Shown here piece after piece: positions 1-7,405 of a stretch of 64,000 nt of DNA (positions are counted from its first letter, which is position 1; each line of letters starts with the position of its first letter). Below the pieces are notes generated by a model, which had not been told where the DNA came from, did no database searches, and saw only the letters and a program-made list of their open reading frames with translations. Made by a program: the position numbers and the translations under genes. Origin of the DNA: GH45 sp046704385. GTDB lineage: Bacteria; Bacteroidota; Bacteroidia; Bacteroidales; SZUA-534. The stretch lies in contig JBJKSB010000009.1 of the NCBI GenBank assembly GCA_046704385.1, positions 1 to 64,000 on the forward strand, written 5' to 3'.

Positions 1-92
1 GGCTTCCTTATTTGCTTTTGAAAATTTTCTTTATCGGTGAGCGTCTTTAAATAAGTAAGGATCTTTTCGTAACTTGCTTGAAAGTTGTTCAT
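1..92 (-). CDS. Partial gene of unknown function, running off the left edge
   Basis: An open frame on the minus strand starts with ATG at 92-90 and stays open to base 1, giving about 30 residues rich in Lys, Gln and Tyr (N-terminus MNNFQASYEKILTYL). It diverges from the operon on the plus strand, with only about 50 bp between the two presumed starts, so both would share a promoter region. No domain can be recognised from so short a piece. Being at the window edge, it could also be a chance frame. Confidence 0.4.
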   Translation of the reverse strand, partial: MNNFQASYEKILTYLKTLTDKENFQKQIRK

Positions 93-145
93 TTATTTAT
101 ATGATTGGTAGTCAGGTAAATATACGAATTTTTAACCGAAATTCA

Positions 146-906
146 ATGGACAACTTTTCTTTTTTCTAAATGCACAACAGGTTAAGTTAATACATCCTTC
201 CGATGCCGGTTACCAGGCACACTTTCAAGCATATATCTCGGTTTCAAAATCCAAAAGGCCTGTTGCTTATGTTGCAGAACAACCTTCGCAACTATACCAG
301 GCATCGAGAACGGTTGAGCATGTTGTCCGCAATTGGTATGGTTCACAAGCTAACCGTATAATTCAATACGATGTTTTATATAATGGAGTTTACCAACGTC
401 ATTACAAAGAATGCGATGTTATCAATATTGATGACGATGGTACCACCATTACTATAGGTGAAGTAAAATCATCAAACAAACCTTCGTCCGGCAAAGCAGC
501 TTCGCAATTACAACTTAGTGCCGAAATCCTTTCAACAGTTTTTCCTGAGGTTAATCTGGTAGCCATTACTGTGGATATGGCATCGCTACACCCTACCGGT
601 AATCTTGAACATCCTGAAACAACACAACACCAGAATACTACAGGACTTTTATTCGATAGTATTTCACTGTCGCTTGGCGACATAGTGGAGTTTGCCCGTG
701 AAAATGCGTTAACCGTCAATTTCGACCTTTTGATGAATGCCAATCAGGAAGCAATAGAATGTGTTCAAAAAAGAATTGAAAAACAGCACTTGAGGTTTCT
801 TAAAAACTCTCAGCCAGATTCTCCAGCCACAGTTACCATATCGGCTTTTGGCATGCTCCTGCAAAATGCTTTAGGGCATGAATTTGAAGTTTCTCGGTCA
901 TTATAA
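146..906 (+). CDS. PD-(D/E)XK nuclease-like protein, N-terminus frameshifted
   Basis: The frame is open from 136 to a stop at 904-906 but has no ATG before GTG 571. The ATG at 146 is in the neighbouring frame and would join it if one T were added to the T run at 160-165. The restored protein has about 253 residues. Seen in it are ECDVI near residue 91, IGEVKSS near residues 105-111 and ASQLQLSAEIL near 119-129. This order (Asp, then ExK, then a Gln-rich helix) is the layout of PD-(D/E)XK nucleases of the Cas4/RecB type. It is the first gene of the operon, 17 bp before the next. The shift may be a real mutation or an assembly error in a homopolymer. The nuclease assignment rests on motif spacing only. 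Confidence 0.5.
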
Positions 907-923
907 TTCTAAAACTGAAAAGC

Positions 924-1547
924 ATGAATAATCACATACACTTCGGACTAACCTTTCCGCTCGATTTTCCGCTCGATGAAAAATCTCGCAAACAAATAGC
1001 AAAGATTCTGCTGTTAAATCCTCGGATTTCGGTAAGGAAAGTCAAAAATATTATCAACGATGATAAGCTTTGGCAAAGGATACGATTGCTAAACGAAAAA
1101 TTGGATTGTGAAATATCAGGGATGTCATTTCAGGAATCAGATCCACAAGGTGAAAAACTGGAAGAACAATTTATATCTTTTTTGCTGGAGTTGCTTTATG
1201 AACTTTTCCACGTTGCATTTCCCGATCATGCAATAGTCTTTAAAAGTTTTAATCAAAAATTATTTTCCTGGATAATTGAATTTTCATTTCCCCTCCCTTC
1301 TGAATTAAAGATAATTGCCGATGAGACTGATATTGCTTTAGAAGATATTAACGACAGTGTTTACTCATGGCTGTTTCACCGGGATATTCCTGCAATAAAG
1401 GTCTTCGATTATTTGGGAAAATACCGTCAACAACTTTCGATTCACAAGATTGACGAACTTCTTGATTTGTATTCGGCAAAATCGAAAAGTTACACAAATA
1501 CATCTCATATACAATTAGATATGTTTTCGGACAATAATCACAAATAA
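924..1547 (+). CDS. Conserved-looking protein of unknown function (207 aa)
   Basis: This 207-residue protein is not recognised. It has no signal peptide and no membrane segment. The first 60 residues are basic (repeated Lys and Arg around residues 20-55), the middle is hydrophobic and helical (around FISFLLELLYELF, residues 83-95), and the C-terminus is polar and probably disordered. It starts 17 bp after the nuclease-like gene and ends about 110 bp before the next confident frame. It therefore probably belongs to the same transcript as the TerY-type genes and may be an adaptor for the nuclease-like protein. That role is inference. Confidence 0.6.
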   Translation: MNNHIHFGLTFPLDFPLDEKSRKQIAKILLLNPRISVRKVKNIINDDKLWQRIRLLNEKLDCEISGMSFQESDPQGEKLEEQFISFLLELLYELFHVAFPDHAIVFKSFNQKLFSWIIEFSFPLPSELKIIADETDIALEDINDSVYSWLFHRDIPAIKVFDYLGKYRQQLSIHKIDELLDLYSAKSKSYTNTSHIQLDMFSDNNHK

Positions 1548-1566
1548 CCTTATAAATAAGGATAAA

Positions 1567-1680
1567 ATGAGAAAGATAAAATCAATAGTTAAAATTACAA
1601 GAGTTGTAAGATGCACAATATCATATTGTTACGGTAATAACTCTTGCTCAAATAAATGTCTGGTAATAAAATTGAAATAG
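1567..1680 (+). CDS. Possible small Cys-rich peptide (37 aa)
   Basis: A short frame begins at ATG 1567 after AAGGAT and ends at TAG 1678-1680. It fills the only sizeable gap of the first operon. The peptide is basic, with four cysteines in its C-terminal half (RCTISYCYGNNSC, then NKC). It overlaps the start proposed for the next gene at 1656, which would need the later ATG at 1701 if both are translated. It is too short to tell from chance without comparison to relatives. Confidence 0.2.
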   Translation: MRKIKSIVKITRVVRCTISYCYGNNSCSNKCLVIKLK

Positions 1681-1922
1681 TACAAGTAAATCAAAATAAT
1701 ATGGAAAAACACTACGAAATAAAAACAAAAGATGGCCAAACCCTAAGGGTAAAAGCTGTTAGAGGCACTAACCTCTTCGGAACCAAATCCTACTTTGAAA
1801 TCTACATTCTCGAAGGATTCTTTAATACTGCCAAATTTCTATGTAAAGTGGAACACGAAAATAAAATAGGTGAAGCCATACGGCTCAATATTGCCAATGT
1901 AATACGAATTGATTTACAATAA
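1656..1922 (+). CDS. Small protein of unknown function (88 or 73 aa)
   Basis: The frame starts at ATG 1656, with an in-frame alternative at ATG 1701 giving 73 residues. The predicted product alternates short beta-prone stretches (YEIKTKDGQTLRVKAV, later AIRLNIANVIRIDL) with no membrane segment, so a small beta-rich domain is likely. No family is recognised. It lies 14 bp before the lipoprotein gene, on the same strand, and is best read as an operon member. The 1701 start is preferred if the short Cys-rich frame upstream is real. Confidence 0.5.
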   Translation: MSGNKIEIVQVNQNNMEKHYEIKTKDGQTLRVKAVRGTNLFGTKSYFEIYILEGFFNTAKFLCKVEHENKIGEAIRLNIANVIRIDLQ

Positions 1923-1936
1923 TTAAACATACGAAT

Positions 1937-2692
1937 ATGAAAACAAAACTTTTTTACCCGATGTTTTTGGTTGCTGTACTGGTAAGTTCATGCAACCTGT
2001 TTGAGGCCGGGAAGCAAAATTCAGTTCCGGTTAGTGTGCGCACCATTGACAGCCTGCTATTAATTAAACGAAGCGAGGCTGTTAAGCTCTCAATTGTACT
2101 GGTTGATGATATTTCTGGTAGTTATACCTTAAGACCTGAAAGCCGTGATATTGATATTTTATTAAAACTATTTAAAGCACGGAATGGCAGAAAATTACTT
2201 GGCTACACAACCATTACCGAAGACTCTTATACCCCTATTGTACGACTGTCTTATTTAGATAATCCGGAACCTGAAGGTTCTAATCCAAATATGTGGATCG
2301 ACAAACAGGTAAAAGAATACTACACAAGACAATATTTAAAACAAGTTGTTGATTCACTGAACGATGTTGAAGTTTCCAAATTTAATCAGAATGTTATCAA
2401 AAAGTTGGATCGACCCGTTGCTAAAAGAAGCGATGTAGTACTTGCACTTCAACGAGCTTATATGTTTCTCAAAGAAACGTCCACCGCTGATAAAGTTTTA
2501 ATAGTATGCTCGGATTTTAAAGATACCTATGGTCGTACTCTTAATCTCGATGCCAGAGTAAAACTATTTATTGTTGGCAATGCAAACCCATCCGATATTA
2601 AAAAATGTACCGGTCGTGACATAGGTAGTTACGCAATGTTCGAGAGTTATGAAGAAGCATTTAACAAGACAGTTCAATTATATAACAAATAA
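1937..2692 (+). CDS. Lipoprotein with MIDAS-like (vWA-type) motif
   Basis: The 251-residue product starts with a lipoprotein signal peptide: a basic N-terminus, a hydrophobic core and a lipobox ending VLVSSC, so Cys19 would be lipidated. After about 35 residues comes a beta strand ending DDISGSY, in which D58, S60 and S62 match the DxSxS metal-binding motif of vWA domains. Later VLIVCSDFKDTYG resembles the strand that carries the last MIDAS Asp. The protein would act outside the inner membrane, whereas the other vWA proteins of the operon are cytoplasmic. It could be the exported sensor of the system. Remote homology to vWA is likely but not certain. Confidence 0.6.
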   Translation: MKTKLFYPMFLVAVLVSSCNLFEAGKQNSVPVSVRTIDSLLLIKRSEAVKLSIVLVDDISGSYTLRPESRDIDILLKLFKARNGRKLLGYTTITEDSYTPIVRLSYLDNPEPEGSNPNMWIDKQVKEYYTRQYLKQVVDSLNDVEVSKFNQNVIKKLDRPVAKRSDVVLALQRAYMFLKETSTADKVLIVCSDFKDTYGRTLNLDARVKLFIVGNANPSDIKKCTGRDIGSYAMFESYEEAFNKTVQLYNK

Positions 2693-2703
2693 ATATTACA
2701 AAT

Positions 2704-3633
2704 ATGAAAACAACTATATCCTATTTGGTTGCGCAATTGCTGGCTATAAAACAGCGTATAAGCCGCCTGACCAACGAGTTCTATAATCTCGTGAAAAAAT
2801 ATAAGATTTTTAAGGAAGAATATGATGCCTTTCTTGTAAGAAGCGCCATGTATGAGGAAGCAGATAGCATGAAAAAACTAAGGTGGTTCCTGGCTTTGTT
2901 TGTAGTAACACCAATTCTGATATTAATTGATTATGCCAGTGTTTATCTATTTATAGAGGCATTAGTCGACAGGATACCATCCGGTTTCGGCAAATCTGTT
3001 ATTCACACTTTAAGCTTAGTCATATTTTTTGTTATGGAACTTGCTACTATTTTGGCAATACTTCGAATTGATGAGATACTTGAAACGCACTCAAAAAGTG
3101 GCTTAAGGCTTTTAAAATATGTTTTAATGATCACTATGATTGTCTCCCCGGCTTTACTAATCTATGCTGGTTTTAACATGCAACCTGCACATTCGCTTGG
3201 AGAAGGGCTAAAAACATTGGTACTAATGATGGTTAGCCTTGTTATCCATACTATTTTCTTCCTGTTAATGGAAGACGTGTTACATGGTGTCAACTATACC
3301 AAATACTTAATCAGCAAAGCTTTCTGGAAAATCAAAAATCCTGAACCTCGATTGGTTAGTCTTAAAGAATATTTACGTAATGAATATAATAAATATGACC
3401 TTGAATTGTTGAAAATAAGTTCTGATCCTGATGCGGTTACATATTTATCAACTATTGAGCTAAGTAAACGTGAGAAATTCTTGAAAGAGCGTTTAGAGGA
3501 CGATATCGATGACAACGATTACGATGAATTTATTGACACCAAGCGATTCACACATAAACCTCCTGTGCCTGTAAGCGGATTTAGTGCAGGTACCTCCAGC
3601 TCATCAACTTCATTTTCCAGTACTGTTTGGTAA
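2704..3633 (+). CDS. Four-helix membrane protein with C-terminal Val-Trp tail
   Basis: The protein has 309 residues. A charged, helical N-terminal part of about 58 residues is followed by four hydrophobic helices at roughly 60-88, 98-122, 135-158 and 168-190. A cytoplasmic C-terminal part rich in acidic residues (DDIDDNDYDE) comes next. It ends in a Ser/Thr-rich flexible stretch and the residues Thr-Val-Trp. The same last two residues end both vWA proteins downstream. The gene starts 11 bp after the lipoprotein gene and ends 13 bp before the metallopeptidase gene. The family is not recognised. A role as membrane anchor for the signalling complex is inferred from topology and context. Confidence 0.7.
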   Translation: MKTTISYLVAQLLAIKQRISRLTNEFYNLVKKYKIFKEEYDAFLVRSAMYEEADSMKKLRWFLALFVVTPILILIDYASVYLFIEALVDRIPSGFGKSVIHTLSLVIFFVMELATILAILRIDEILETHSKSGLRLLKYVLMITMIVSPALLIYAGFNMQPAHSLGEGLKTLVLMMVSLVIHTIFFLLMEDVLHGVNYTKYLISKAFWKIKNPEPRLVSLKEYLRNEYNKYDLELLKISSDPDAVTYLSTIELSKREKFLKERLEDDIDDNDYDEFIDTKRFTHKPPVPVSGFSAGTSSSSTSFSSTVW

Positions 3634-3646
3634 AAAACGAGAAGAT

Positions 3647-4363
3647 ATGAAATGCTGTATTTGTAATAAGGAGATAATTTTCGGTTCGTATTTGCTCGAT
3701 TCTTTTGGTAATGCCGCACATAGCAATCATTCAATAGAGCATTGCCCGGCCTGTGACCGTATTATAGGTCAAAATTCATCACAAGGCAAAGTTAGTTATA
3801 GCGATGGCCGTTTCTTGTGCGGTCATTGCTATAATTTCGAAAATCCGGTTCAGGAAACCAAGCAAATAGAACAGGCTTATTTTAATGCACACAAACTGCT
3901 AACCGAAAAAGGCTTTGATTTTCCAAAGAATATAAAAGTTAGCTTGGTTTCCCGTGATGTATTTGCAGAAGCTGGCTATCCTATCTCTGTTATGGGTTTG
4001 AATACTTCACAGATTGGTCTTTTTGGACAAACACATCAAATTAAAGTTTTGTTCGGATTACCCTTCTCAATGTGCTCAGGAGTCATTGCCCACGAACTAC
4101 TCCATGTATGGCAACATTCCAAGGGTTTTTATCCCGAACAGATGGTTTGTGAAGGACTTTGCGAACTTGGCGCAGGGCTGGTTTACATGCGAACTAAAAC
4201 CCAACTGGGGCAACATCTTTTTGAAAATATTGAGAAAAACATGATTACTGTTTACAGCGATGGATTTAAGACTATGCGCCACCTTCTGGAAAACAACGGT
4301 TGGCAGGCAGTGAGAGATTTTGTAAAAGATAATTCAAATAAACATTCAAGTATTCACATTTAA
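3647..4363 (+). CDS. LIM-type zinc finger plus DA1-type metallopeptidase
   Basis: The start is placed at ATG 3647, because the Cys-rich domain begins at once (MKCCIC) and the frame further upstream overlaps the previous gene. Residues 3-61 hold paired ligands (CCIC, H25, H28, HCPAC at 32-36, CGHC at 58-61), the layout of a binuclear LIM-like finger. Residues 65-238 are a peptidase domain with HELLH at 149-153, followed by VCEGLCEL, where E169 fits as third zinc ligand. Plant DA1 has the same pairing of LIM and HExxH peptidase, and bacterial relatives are known. It probably cleaves protein partners in the cytoplasm. The neighbouring TerY-type genes suggest that their products, or proteins they mark, are substrates; this is inference. 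Confidence 0.8.
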   Translation: MKCCICNKEIIFGSYLLDSFGNAAHSNHSIEHCPACDRIIGQNSSQGKVSYSDGRFLCGHCYNFENPVQETKQIEQAYFNAHKLLTEKGFDFPKNIKVSLVSRDVFAEAGYPISVMGLNTSQIGLFGQTHQIKVLFGLPFSMCSGVIAHELLHVWQHSKGFYPEQMVCEGLCELGAGLVYMRTKTQLGQHLFENIEKNMITVYSDGFKTMRHLLENNGWQAVRDFVKDNSNKHSSIHI

Positions 4364-4374
4364 AAATTAAAACA

Positions 4375-5058
4375 ATGAGTAAAGAAATTAGACCCGGAGG
4401 TGCTACCTCCAAGAGAACAAGTCAGGTATATTTTGCTTGTGATACAAGTGAATCCATGATTGACAATGGCAAGATGTCTGAATTGAACAATTGCATGCGT
4501 GAGGCCATCCCACACATGCGGAAACTTGAGGAAGAAAATCCCGCTGTAGAAATACAGGTTAATGTACTCTCCTTTAACACAAAGGCTTCTTGGGTAGTTC
4601 AAAACAAACCTGTAAAAGATTTTGTATGGAATGATCTTGAGGCAAAACCAGGTGGTGAAACAAACGTTGGCGATGCCTTCTCTTTATTGGAAATGCAAAT
4701 GAAAAGCCCTGAAATGCCTGAAAGAGGATATCCTCCCCTTATTTGTCTGTTTACGGATGGATATGCGACAGATTCTTACAAACCAATGCTGGATGCTTTC
4801 TTGGGTACCAACTGGGGTAGGAAAGCTATTAAGCAAGCAATTGGTATCGGTAAAGAAGCTGAGACAAGCGTTTTAAACAAATTTATCAATAACTCTGAGA
4901 TTAAGCCGATACAAGCCAATAATCCTGAGCAATTGGCAAAAGCAATACGCTTTGTAAGTACAGTAGCTCTCAAAAAAGCCAGTGTGCCTACAGGTGGTAC
5001 AACACCAACTCCACCGGCACCACCGGTAGATACTGATCCAAGTGATGATGTTTGGTAA
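4375..5058 (+). CDS. TerY-type von Willebrand A domain protein
   Basis: The 227-residue protein is a single vWA domain of the TerY type. The metal site is complete: DTSES (D23, S25, S27), T96 within GGETNVG, and D128 within LFTDG. The N-terminus EIRPGG is shared with the larger vWA protein at 6021. After residue about 200 comes a Thr/Pro-rich linker, and the protein ends in Asp-Asp-Val-Trp. TerY proteins act with a kinase and a PP2C phosphatase in tellurite-resistance-type and related stress modules, and both partners follow here. It starts 11 bp after the metallopeptidase gene. It probably acts as a cytoplasmic, metal-dependent binding module. Confidence 0.85.
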   Translation: MSKEIRPGGATSKRTSQVYFACDTSESMIDNGKMSELNNCMREAIPHMRKLEEENPAVEIQVNVLSFNTKASWVVQNKPVKDFVWNDLEAKPGGETNVGDAFSLLEMQMKSPEMPERGYPPLICLFTDGYATDSYKPMLDAFLGTNWGRKAIKQAIGIGKEAETSVLNKFINNSEIKPIQANNPEQLAKAIRFVSTVALKKASVPTGGTTPTPPAPPVDTDPSDDVW

Positions 5059-5075
5059 AAAACGGAGGATTGAAT

Positions 5076-6008
5076 ATGAAAATAATACATTCAATTGCAC
5101 GTAGTGTACGTGGGGTATCGCATTCAAAGAGTGGGTTACCAAATCAGGATAGTGTATTGCTCCAGGCTAATGGTTGTCACCAGTTGGTGGCAGCCGTAGC
5201 CGATGGTCATGGCAGCAGCAATTGCTATCGCAGTAATACTGGTAGTCGTTTTGCTTGTGAACTGTTTGCAGATATTGTAAAAGATGCTCCCTCTTTTAGC
5301 AGTTATGATGAAGCAAAAGTGTACGCCGACAGTGTACCTGCAATAATTGTTACTCAATGGAAAAACAGGGTAGATAATGATTTGGTTATTTCACCTTATG
5401 CCATACACGAAGTGAGTGAATCAAGTATAAAAAACTGCTATATCCCTTATGGATGCACGTTTTTGGGTGGCTTTATTAATTCTAAATATGCTATTTTTCT
5501 TCAAATCGGTGATGGGGATTTATTTGCATTATTCAGTAATGGCAACGAAAAATACCTTGTATCAAGCGATGAACGTTTAAATGGAAATGCCACTACTTCA
5601 TTGTGTTTGCCTGATGCAGAAAAAGATTTTCGAGTTACAGTTGTTGATTTAGCAGATGATATTATACCGGAAATCATCATCCTTGCTACTGACGGGCTTG
5701 GGCAAAGTTATGCCAGTGACAGCGAACTCTTCAAATGGAGTTCCGATCTCAAAGATATTTACATGAATGAGGATGGCATCGAAATCATTGAAACAAATCT
5801 GGCAACCTGGCTTGATGAGGTTTCCTCAAGTGCATCAGGAGATGATATTAGCATGGTCATTATCCGTGTTGAAAATGAAAAAACAGAACTGATCAATAAC
5901 GGTAGTGATGAAATTCAAAGTGTTCTTTCAAAAGAAGAAAAGGCATTCAAAGGTCTTTTCAGCTTTCTAAGGAGCAAAAAAAACAAGCAAATTGAAATTA
6001 ACAATTAA
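5076..6008 (+). CDS. PP2C-type protein serine/threonine phosphatase
   Basis: The start at ATG 5076 is chosen because GGAGG lies 7 bp upstream, an unusually good ribosome site for this sequence. The 310-residue product shows the PP2C motifs in order: NQDS (residues 23-26), ADGHG (42-46), a GCTFLGG strand, QIGDGDL, LATDGLG and SGDDISMV near residue 272. The metal-binding aspartates are therefore present. It should remove phosphates placed by the kinase encoded at 7406. The last 40 residues are Lys/Glu-rich and variable. It lies between the two vWA genes, the usual place for the phosphatase of a TerY-type triad. Confidence 0.88.
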   Translation: MKIIHSIARSVRGVSHSKSGLPNQDSVLLQANGCHQLVAAVADGHGSSNCYRSNTGSRFACELFADIVKDAPSFSSYDEAKVYADSVPAIIVTQWKNRVDNDLVISPYAIHEVSESSIKNCYIPYGCTFLGGFINSKYAIFLQIGDGDLFALFSNGNEKYLVSSDERLNGNATTSLCLPDAEKDFRVTVVDLADDIIPEIIILATDGLGQSYASDSELFKWSSDLKDIYMNEDGIEIIETNLATWLDEVSSSASGDDISMVIIRVENEKTELINNGSDEIQSVLSKEEKAFKGLFSFLRSKKNKQIEINN

Positions 6009-6020
6009 AATTAATTAGTC

Positions 6021-7382
6021 ATGGAAATTAAAGGAAAAACTCGCCCAGGGGGTGAGATAAGTCGTAGATACTTAGATTTGACTGTATTAGCAGACAAATC
6101 ATCTAGCATGAATGAAGCAGGAAAGATGGCTTCCCTGAATACAGCCATCCGGGAAGCATTGCCATACATTAAAGCTGTTCAGGATGAAAATCCGGGTGCA
6201 TGCATTAGGCTTAGTGTTATGCCTTTCAGTCACGGTGCCGAATGGCAAAATCGTGAACCGATACCCATTGGTGATTATGTTTGGAAGGACATTGTTGCAG
6301 ATGCAGTACCTCAGAACGGTCAACTAGGCAATGGAAACCTTGAAATCGTATTCCTAATAGATACATCAGGTAGTATGAGCGGTGAAATTGAAGCTGTTAA
6401 AGCAAGTTGTGTCGAATTTGCAAGTACTATCGAAAAACAAGGTTTAGGGGTTCAGCTTGGTTTAGTAGGTTTTGACATTGGCGGTTTCAGAGGTACAAAA
6501 AGTAGCAAATTCAAGGTTCACAGGCTTTCAACTTATACGATAGGTTGTTGGTCATTATCTTCTCCAAAACAATTCAAAGAAAATATTAAAGAATTGTCCG
6601 TTGGACTTTTTGGAGGTGCAGGATGTTATTTAGCCAATCAAGATACAATTGACATTTTCCCTCATGTTGTAGATACTTTTGGGCAGTCAAATGCAAACCG
6701 GGTTGTAGTAATCATTTCTGATGAAATCGGCAATGATAGTGGCCTTAGTGCTATTGTGAAAACATTAAATGATGCTAAAATAAAAGCATACGTTTTAGGG
6801 GTTTCGCAAGGTAATGCCCACAAACAGATTGCCAAACAGACAGGCGGTGAATTTTGGGACATATCAGTAGGTAACGGAAAAAAAGATTTTTCAACCTTGT
6901 TGGTACACTCTGTTGCTGAAACCATTGGGCGTGAGGCAAAGAAAACACTTGCTGATGGTAGCGTTTCGCTGGGAACCGATATGGGTGCAGCTATTAATCT
7001 ATTAACTGAACGTATTAAAGTTGATGTGATGCCCCCGCGCTGCATGCCTCCGGTAGCATTAATCGTAAGTGACGGTCAACCAACTGATGATTTTAATGGA
7101 GCATTAGCGCGTTTTAATGAAGAACCATGGTCGAAAAAAATGGTTCGCTTAGCTATTGCAGTTGGCGAAGATTGTGATATCAATATACTTCAGGACTTTA
7201 TTGGTAATAAAGAAATAAAGCCTTTAGTTGCCTCCAATAGCAGCCAGTTGGTAAAATATTTTAAATGGGCAAGTACAGTTGTTTTGAGAAAGGTATCAAC
7301 CCCCGTGAATTCAGGAGGCGTAGTAGAAGTACCTCGATTTGTAGACGTTGTACCTGAGCCTGAAAATGAAAAAGTTTGGTAA
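6021..7382 (+). CDS. TerY-type vWA protein with a second vWA domain nested inside
   Basis: The protein has 453 residues, about twice the length of TerY. Residues 1-94 match the first half of the vWA protein at 4375 (RPGGE, ADKSSSM with D25, S27, S29; DYVWKDI). Residues about 107-310 form a complete separate vWA domain (FLIDTSGSM with D114, S116, S118; IISDEIGND). From about residue 316 the outer domain resumes (SLGTDMGAA with T319; VSDGQPTDD with D351; NKEIKPL) and stays parallel to the smaller protein to the end. The insert sits just before the third metal motif. The protein ends in an acidic, Pro-containing stretch and Lys-Val-Trp. It lies 12 bp after the phosphatase gene. Confidence 0.85.
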   Translation: MEIKGKTRPGGEISRRYLDLTVLADKSSSMNEAGKMASLNTAIREALPYIKAVQDENPGACIRLSVMPFSHGAEWQNREPIPIGDYVWKDIVADAVPQNGQLGNGNLEIVFLIDTSGSMSGEIEAVKASCVEFASTIEKQGLGVQLGLVGFDIGGFRGTKSSKFKVHRLSTYTIGCWSLSSPKQFKENIKELSVGLFGGAGCYLANQDTIDIFPHVVDTFGQSNANRVVVIISDEIGNDSGLSAIVKTLNDAKIKAYVLGVSQGNAHKQIAKQTGGEFWDISVGNGKKDFSTLLVHSVAETIGREAKKTLADGSVSLGTDMGAAINLLTERIKVDVMPPRCMPPVALIVSDGQPTDDFNGALARFNEEPWSKKMVRLAIAVGEDCDINILQDFIGNKEIKPLVASNSSQLVKYFKWASTVVLRKVSTPVNSGGVVEVPRFVDVVPEPENEKVW

Positions 7383-7405
7383 TATAAACCTTAAAAAATA
7401 CAACT

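Noticed and set aside
4014..4282. Alternative frames of 61-76 codons within the metallopeptidase gene
   Set aside because: They overlap the conserved HELLH domain in other frames and have no recognisable features.
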